From Bradyrhizobium commune (lineage in GTDB: Bacteria > Pseudomonadota > Alphaproteobacteria > Rhizobiales > Xanthobacteraceae): a stretch of 64,000 bases of DNA. This document shows positions 59,063 through 64,000 of the stretch, piece by piece. The translations under genes were made by a program, and so were the position numbers. The notes beneath the pieces are model-generated. The model ran no database searches and was not told the origin of the DNA. It was given only the letters and a program-made list of their open reading frames with translations. The stretch's first letter is position 1, and the number at the start of each line of letters is the position of its first letter. The DNA lies in NCBI RefSeq assembly GCF_015624505.1, contig NZ_CP061379.1:7377001-7441000 (forward strand). The letters are read 5' to 3'.

Positions 59063-60285
59063 GAAGATTTCCTTCCCCGCACCATGATCAGCGCAGCCGC
59101 CGCTACCTCCAGCGCGATGCAGAGATAGAACGGCAGCTCATAGCCGCCGGAGAGATCGCGCAGCAAGCCGACCACGCCCGGACCAAAAGCATACGTCACC
59201 TGGTTGATCGCGGTGTTGAGGCTGATCAGCACGCCGAACGAGGCGGAGTCGAATTCCCGTTGCACGATCAGCGACGGCAGGGTGATGAGGTTACCGACCG
59301 AGAAGCCGAATACCGCGCAAGCTGCGATCAGCACGTAGTCATTGTGCAGATTGATGACCACGCACAGCGCCGCCGCTTGGCTCAGGAACGACAGCGCGGA
59401 GGCGAGCCGCTGGTTGAGGCGGTCGATCACCATCGAGAACAGCACCCGGCCGATCACCGCCATCGCGGTCAGCACCGCGACCGCGATGGCCGCGCGCTCG
59501 CGGCCGATCACGGGATCGAGGAACGAGATCAGGTGCACGATGAAGCCGACCTGGGCGAACAGCACCAGCGCGAAGGCAATCGTCACCGTGAGGAAGCCGA
59601 CGTTGCGCAGCGCCCAGCTGCGGATCTGCGTCGAGGATTGCGGTTTTGCTTTCGCCGCGCCGTGCCAGCCATGAAGATCCGGCGGCCGGCCGACGACAAG
59701 CAGGATCACCGGCACGAGCAGCACCAGCATGGCGCCTGATGTCGCGAACATCGCGTTTCCGAAGCCGATATGGCTGATCATCAGGATGAGCAGCGGCACG
59801 CCGACGATGCCGCCGAAGCTGGCGCCATTCAGCGCCAGGCTGATCGCCATGCCCCGCTTGTGGTCGAACCACAGGCTGATGGTGTTGGTGATCATGGCCA
59901 GACTGGTGCCGGCCCAGCCGAAGGCGAGCACGGCATCGGCCAGATAGAGCTGCCAGGGCTCGCGCACCGCGCCGATCGCTATGGCCGCAGCCGCCATCGC
60001 CAGCGTGCCGGCGATCAGGCAGAGGCGCGGGCCGTATTTTCCGACGGCCTCACCGACGAAGACGACGAGCAGCGCTCCGAACAGATAGAAGAACGTGGTG
60101 CCGGACGAGATCAGCGAGGTTGGCCAGCCGCGCGCACGCTGGAGCTCGGCGACATAGACGCTCTGTCCGTAGAAGCCGAGGCCCCAGCCGAAGGTGGCGA
60201 GCAGGAAGCAGACCGCGACGATGCGCCAGCCTTCATAGCGAAGGGAGGATTCGTCGATTGCTGGCGTTTGAGGATTATCAAGCAT
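59059..60285 (-). CDS. MFS transporter (OFA/oxalate-formate or monocarboxylate-like)
   Basis: This ~408-aa protein has 12 hydrophobic segments, beginning WRIVAVCFLLATFGWGLGFY, and a motif-A-like loop between helices 2 and 3 around GEAVGKYGPR. The style resembles monocarboxylate/oxalate-formate antiporters that move small organic anions. The start is ATG 60285 (MLDNPQTPAIDESS). Its stop codon lies inside the palindromic repeat at 58984-59062. It is followed upstream by another MFS gene on the same strand, 99 bp away. Substrate unknown. Confidence 0.88.
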   Translation of the reverse strand: MLDNPQTPAIDESSLRYEGWRIVAVCFLLATFGWGLGFYGQSVYVAELQRARGWPTSLISSGTTFFYLFGALLVVFVGEAVGKYGPRLCLIAGTLAMAAAAIAIGAVREPWQLYLADAVLAFGWAGTSLAMITNTISLWFDHKRGMAISLALNGASFGGIVGVPLLILMISHIGFGNAMFATSGAMLVLLVPVILLVVGRPPDLHGWHGAAKAKPQSSTQIRSWALRNVGFLTVTIAFALVLFAQVGFIVHLISFLDPVIGRERAAIAVAVLTAMAVIGRVLFSMVIDRLNQRLASALSFLSQAAALCVVINLHNDYVLIAACAVFGFSVGNLITLPSLIVQREFDSASFGVLISLNTAINQVTYAFGPGVVGLLRDLSGGYELPFYLCIALEVAAAALIMVRGRKSS

Positions 60286-60384
60286 GGCGTTTGCTCCGTC
60301 ATGCCGCGTCATCTAGTCAATCGCCTCACAAAATCACTTCGACCTGGATCGAAGTATCAACGTTGCTGACAGCCTCCTGCCAAC

Positions 60385-61638
60385 TCAAATCGCGTCCGGG
60401 AACTCGCCCATCGCCGACTCGAGCCGCGCCCTGCGACGGCGGGCCCAGGAGACCAGCGAGAGCACGGCAAGACCCAGCGCGACCGGCGGGAACACCACCA
60501 TGTTCACGGCGGACCAACCGTAATTGGCGAGCAATTGCCCCGACGAGAATGAGCCGATCGCCATCATGCCGAACACGCAGAAATCGTTGAAGGCCTGCAC
60601 CTTGTTGCGTTCCTGCGGGCGGTGCGTCTCCAGCACCAGCGCGGAGGCGCCGATGAAGGAGAAATTCCAGCCCACACCGAGCACGATCAGCGTCGCCCAG
60701 AAGTGCATCGCAGTGATGCCGGAGAGGCCGATCGTGGCAGCGCCCGCCTCGAGCAAGAGGCCGGCGGCGACTATTCTGGGCGCGCCGAAGCGCGCGATCA
60801 GCGCCCCGGTGAAGAAGCTCGGTCCGTACATCGCGACGATGTGCCATTGAATGCCGAAATTGGAATCGCTGAGGCTGAGACCGCAGAGCTTCATGGCGAG
60901 CGGCGCCGAGGTCATCACCAGATTCATCATGGGATAGGAGATGACACCGCACAGCGCGGCTGCGATGAAGCGCGGCTGGCTGACGATCTGAAGCAGCGGG
61001 CGGCCGCCATGGAGATCGCCCGCGGCCGGCTTCGGCATGTCGACGCCGGCGACGATGCCCATCGCGACCAGCGCGACGGCGGCCTGCACCAGGAAGCTGA
61101 AGGCGAACAGATAAGGCGACCAGACGTTCATGGTCCATTGCACGAGCTGCGGGCCGAGCACGCCGGCGAACACGCCGCCCGCCATCACCCACGACACCGC
61201 CTTGGGCCGGTACGCGGCGCTGGCGCCGTCGGCGGCTGCAAAGCGATAGGATTGCGCCACCGAGCCGTAGAGGCCACCGAGGAAAGTCGCGAGACAAAAC
61301 AGCGCGAACGAGGCGTGCAGGATCGCGAACGAGCCGGTGAGACCGGTGAGTGCGCCGAGGCCCGTGCCGATGACGAACGCGGCGCGGCGGCCGAAGCGGC
61401 GCGAGATCGCGCCGGTCGGCAGCGTGCCGGCGGCGAGTCCCACCACATACATCGAGATCGGCACGGTCGCGAACGACATGTCGGGCGCGAGCGTGGCGCC
61501 GACGATCGCGCCGGTGGCAAAGATCACCGCCGAGTTGGCGCCGGTCAGTGCCTGCGCCGCCGCCAGGCGCACCACATTTGCACGCACGCGCGCATCGTCG
61601 GCGATCTCATTGGCTGAAGTCACGTCTAGCATCGGCAT
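60385..61638 (-). CDS. MFS transporter
   Basis: This 417-aa, 12-helix transporter has motif A in GAISRRFGRRAAFV (between helices 2 and 3) and the mid-protein cytoplasmic loop DMPKPAAGDLHGGRP. The family looks like drug:H+ antiporters of the YfcJ/YajR style. ATG starts at 61638 or 61632 are both possible. It is upstream of and on the same strand as the other MFS gene and divergent from the S9 peptidase gene. Confidence 0.88.
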   Translation of the reverse strand: MPMLDVTSANEIADDARVRANVVRLAAAQALTGANSAVIFATGAIVGATLAPDMSFATVPISMYVVGLAAGTLPTGAISRRFGRRAAFVIGTGLGALTGLTGSFAILHASFALFCLATFLGGLYGSVAQSYRFAAADGASAAYRPKAVSWVMAGGVFAGVLGPQLVQWTMNVWSPYLFAFSFLVQAAVALVAMGIVAGVDMPKPAAGDLHGGRPLLQIVSQPRFIAAALCGVISYPMMNLVMTSAPLAMKLCGLSLSDSNFGIQWHIVAMYGPSFFTGALIARFGAPRIVAAGLLLEAGAATIGLSGITAMHFWATLIVLGVGWNFSFIGASALVLETHRPQERNKVQAFNDFCVFGMMAIGSFSSGQLLANYGWSAVNMVVFPPVALGLAVLSLVSWARRRRARLESAMGEFPDAI

Positions 61639-61820
61639 TTCCGCCCGAACGGGCCTTGTTGATTCCCGGCACTATGGAGAGACGAGGGGGGTCGGGCAAC
61701 CGCCGCAAACGGGCGCGGGCTATGCCGCTGACGCAATCGGGTCGATGATAACGCACCGCGCTCTTGACGGCTTGCGTTCGATCAAATCCTATCGCCCCGC
61801 GATTTTTGGGAGTTTCGATC

Positions 61821-63893
61821 ATGTCCGTCGATGACAGGCCTACGCTCGACAAGCCCGACGACGATCCCTGGCTCTGGCTGGAGGAGATCGAAGGGACGCG
61901 TGCGCTCGACTTCGTTGAGCGACAGAACCGGCTGACGCTGGACAAATTCGCCCGCGCAGAGTTCGAACGCGATCGCGACGCGCTCGCGGCGATCTACGAC
62001 CGATCGGACAACATCCCCTATGTCGGCCGCAGCGACGGCCTGCTCTACAATCTCTGGAAGGACGCGACGAACCCGCGCGGCCTGTGGCGGCGAACCACCA
62101 TGGCGGAATTTCGCAAGCCTGAGACGTCCTGGGAGACGCTGCTCGACATCGACAAGCTCGCCGCCGACGAAGGCGAAGACTGGCTTCTGAACTGGTCGAG
62201 CTCGTTGCCGGGCGCCGCGCCGCAGACGATCCTGAGCCTGTCGCGCGGCGGCAGCGATGCCGTCACCTTGCGCGAGTTCGACCTCGACACCAAGGGCTTC
62301 GTTGCCGGCGGCTTCACGCTGCCGGAAGCCAAGGGCGGCGTCGATTGGGTCGATGCCGACACTGTGCTGTTGTCGAGCGCCTACGGCACGGACATGGCGA
62401 CGACCTCCGGCTATGCGCGGACGGTGCGGTTGTGGCGGCGCGGCGAACCGATCGAGAGCACGCGCGTGGTGTTCGAGACGACGCCCGATCGCATGAGCGC
62501 CTCTTGCGATGTCGACCGCACCGGCGCGACGCCACGGTTCTGGTTCATCGACCGGCTCGACTTCTTCAATTTCGACCTCTGGCTCGGCACCGAGACCGGC
62601 GCGACCGTCAGGCTCGACCTTCCCTCCGACATCTGGCTGCAAGCTCACCGTGACTGGTTCGCAATCAAGCTGCGCTCGGCGTGGACCGTTGGCGGCGTAA
62701 CTTACGCCGCGGACAGCATGCTCGGCATTTCGCTGTCGGCGTTCCTGGCGGGCGATCGCAACTTCACCGTCGTCTTTGCGCCCGGCGCACGCCGCGCGCT
62801 CCAGGGATTTTCCTGGGCCGACGGCAAGCTGCTGCTGTCGATCCTCGACGAGTTGCGGCCGGTGTTCGAGATCTGTACGCCGTCTGCCACCGGCTGGAGC
62901 CGCGAGACGCTCCGCGGCCTTCCTGGAATCGGCGTGGTCGACGTCTGGCGCTTCGATCATCATGAATCCGAGAGCAATGGCGATTTGCTCGCCAATGTGC
63001 AGGATCCGCTGACGCCGCCTTCGCTCTTATTGATCGAACGCGGCGTCGAAAGCCCGACTGTGCTGAAACAGGCACCGAAGACGTTCAACGCCGATGGCCT
63101 CGTGGTGACCCAGCACGAAGCGATCTCGATCGACGGCGAGCGCATTCCCTATGTACAGGCGGGCCCTGCCGGTGAGGCCGGCGATGCGCCTGTCTATATG
63201 ACGGCCTATGGCGGCTTCGGGGTTTCGATCCGCCCCATCTACAATTCGTCACTGGGAAAACTCTGGATGGAGCGCGGCGGCACCATCGTGCACGCCAATC
63301 TGCGCGGCGGTGGCGAGTTCGGCACGCGCTGGCACGATGCGGGACGATACGCCGGCAAGCGGCTCTCGCATGACGATTTCGCGGCGGTGGCCGCCGATCT
63401 CGTGCGCCGCGGCGTCACGCAGCCGAAACGCATCGCGGCGCAAGGCGGATCGAACGGCGGCATCCTCATCACCAACATGCTGGTGCGCTACCCCGAACGG
63501 TTCGGCGCGCTGTTCTGCACGATTCCCTTGATCGACATGCGCCGCTACACAAAGCTGCTCGCGGGCGCGAGCTGGATCGCTGAATATGGCGACCCCGACA
63601 AACCTGATGAATGGGAGTGGCTGAAGACCTACTCCGCCTATCACAACGCAAGGCCCGGCCAGCCCTATCCGCCGATCCTGATCGCCACGACACGCCGCGA
63701 CGACCGCGTCCATCCCGGCCATGCGCGCAAGATGGCGGCAAAGCTCCAGGCCATGGGCTACGAGGCCTGGTTCTACGAGCCGGAAGCCGGCGGCCACGGC
63801 TACGGCAAGGACAACAGGGAGCGCGCCGGCTTCCAGGTGCTGGGGTTTGAGTTTTTGAAGGACAAGATCGGATGGCGGGACGAAGAGGCGTGA
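61821..63893 (+). CDS. Prolyl oligopeptidase family serine peptidase (S9)
   Basis: This 690-aa protein has an N-terminal beta-propeller (WLWLEEIEGTRALDFVERQN at the start is typical of S9A) and a C-terminal alpha/beta-hydrolase domain with nucleophile S544 (GGSNGG), an acid in RRDDRV (627-628) and His in AGGHGYGKD near 660. No signal peptide is seen, so it is probably cytoplasmic and cleaves short proline-containing peptides. The ATG at 61821 is preferred over the upstream frame because of family length. Confidence 0.92.
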   Translation: MSVDDRPTLDKPDDDPWLWLEEIEGTRALDFVERQNRLTLDKFARAEFERDRDALAAIYDRSDNIPYVGRSDGLLYNLWKDATNPRGLWRRTTMAEFRKPETSWETLLDIDKLAADEGEDWLLNWSSSLPGAAPQTILSLSRGGSDAVTLREFDLDTKGFVAGGFTLPEAKGGVDWVDADTVLLSSAYGTDMATTSGYARTVRLWRRGEPIESTRVVFETTPDRMSASCDVDRTGATPRFWFIDRLDFFNFDLWLGTETGATVRLDLPSDIWLQAHRDWFAIKLRSAWTVGGVTYAADSMLGISLSAFLAGDRNFTVVFAPGARRALQGFSWADGKLLLSILDELRPVFEICTPSATGWSRETLRGLPGIGVVDVWRFDHHESESNGDLLANVQDPLTPPSLLLIERGVESPTVLKQAPKTFNADGLVVTQHEAISIDGERIPYVQAGPAGEAGDAPVYMTAYGGFGVSIRPIYNSSLGKLWMERGGTIVHANLRGGGEFGTRWHDAGRYAGKRLSHDDFAAVAADLVRRGVTQPKRIAAQGGSNGGILITNMLVRYPERFGALFCTIPLIDMRRYTKLLAGASWIAEYGDPDKPDEWEWLKTYSAYHNARPGQPYPPILIATTRRDDRVHPGHARKMAAKLQAMGYEAWFYEPEAGGHGYGKDNRERAGFQVLGFEFLKDKIGWRDEEA

Positions 63894-63905
63894 CGGCCCC
63901 GCCTC

Positions 63906-64000
63906 CTACAATCGCGCAAACACCAGCGTCAGATTGTTCGCGGGCATGTCGACGGCATCGACGAGACGAAGGCCCACCGCCCGCGCCAGTGCCTCGACGT
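63906..64000 (-). CDS. SAM-dependent methyltransferase-like protein, DUF938, C-terminal end (5' part outside window)
   Basis: Only about 30 residues are inside the window, read from the right edge to the stop at 63906-63908. They include VEALARAVGLRLVDAVDMPAN and the final NLTLVFARL (given in parts), a C-terminus typical of DUF938 methyltransferases, which end DMPANNLTLVF. No catalytic part is visible. It is convergent with the S9 peptidase gene, 12 bp apart. Confidence 0.65.
   Translation of the reverse strand, partial: VEALARAVGLRLVDAVDMPANNLTLVFARL

Noticed and set aside
1..64000. tRNA, rRNA or riboswitch genes
   Set aside because: No cloverleaf, rRNA or recognised aptamer sequence was noticed by eye; a covariance-model search would be decisive.

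Overview
The window is chromosomal DNA of a slow-growing rhizobium, almost certainly Bradyrhizobium. It is GC-rich throughout, carries a BjaI/BjaR-type isovaleryl-homoserine-lactone quorum-sensing pair, is dense in LIV-type ABC transporters and solute-binding proteins, and its gene ends are littered with the short palindromic repeats common in this genus. No rRNA, tRNA, CRISPR array, prophage or replication origin was seen. One complete IS701-family insertion sequence is present. The coding set is about 53 genes, including several too short for a usual ORF cut-off.

Layout. 1-2.1 kb: the 3' end of a Rieske oxygenase alpha subunit, then a glutamine-synthetase-like ligase. 2.1-4.8 kb: a MarR-controlled DHA2 efflux pump with twin GGGATATCCC operators, then small secreted or short ORFs. 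4.8-8.2 kb: a LIV-type permease/ATPase operon without its own binding protein. 8.6-10.6 kb: bjaR-bjaI, a coupled 72-aa gene, a 22-bp lux-box-like dyad, and a divergent 58-aa gene.

10.8-20.3 kb: a LysR regulator followed by one tightly overlapping operon: shikimate dehydrogenase homologue, periplasmic binding protein, LivHMGF, Gfo/Idh/MocA oxidoreductase and QuiC (3-dehydroshikimate dehydratase fused to an HPPD-like domain). Together these look like an uptake and conversion module from shikimate to protocatechuate. 20.4-29 kb: two orphan LIV-type binding proteins, a type II NADH dehydrogenase, a CYP199A-like P450 with a divergent MarR, and feruloyl-CoA synthase with a divergent MarR. With the qui operon this forms a plant-aromatic (methoxybenzoate, ferulate, shikimate) catabolic region.

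29-39.3 kb: a carboxybiuret/allophanate (lower cyanuric acid pathway) module: atzF facing a long operon that runs binding protein, two permeases, fused double ATPase, atzG, atzE, atzH and a GntR regulator. No cyanuric acid hydrolase (AtzD) lies in the window. 39.7-42.2 kb: an odd APH-like protein and an orphan sugar/glycerol-phosphate-type binding protein. 42.4-48 kb: a TRAP-type binding protein fused by gene order to two sensor kinases and an OmpR regulator, with no TRAP permease; five degenerate 14-bp tandem repeats lie at the kinase/regulator junction. 48.3-53.5 kb: an ECF sigma factor, a CcdA/thioredoxin pair, a membrane protein of unknown function, an L,D-transpeptidase and an orphan amino-acid binding protein. 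53.6-57.5 kb: two acyl-CoA dehydrogenases, a carboxymuconolactone-decarboxylase-like protein and a VOC protein. 57.5-59 kb: an IS701-family element inserted inside a palindromic intergenic repeat. 59-64 kb: two MFS transporters, an S9 prolyl-oligopeptidase-family enzyme and the 3' end of a DUF938 methyltransferase.

Family assignments come from reading protein motifs and from memory of homologues. Substrates of transporters and binding of regulators are inferences.
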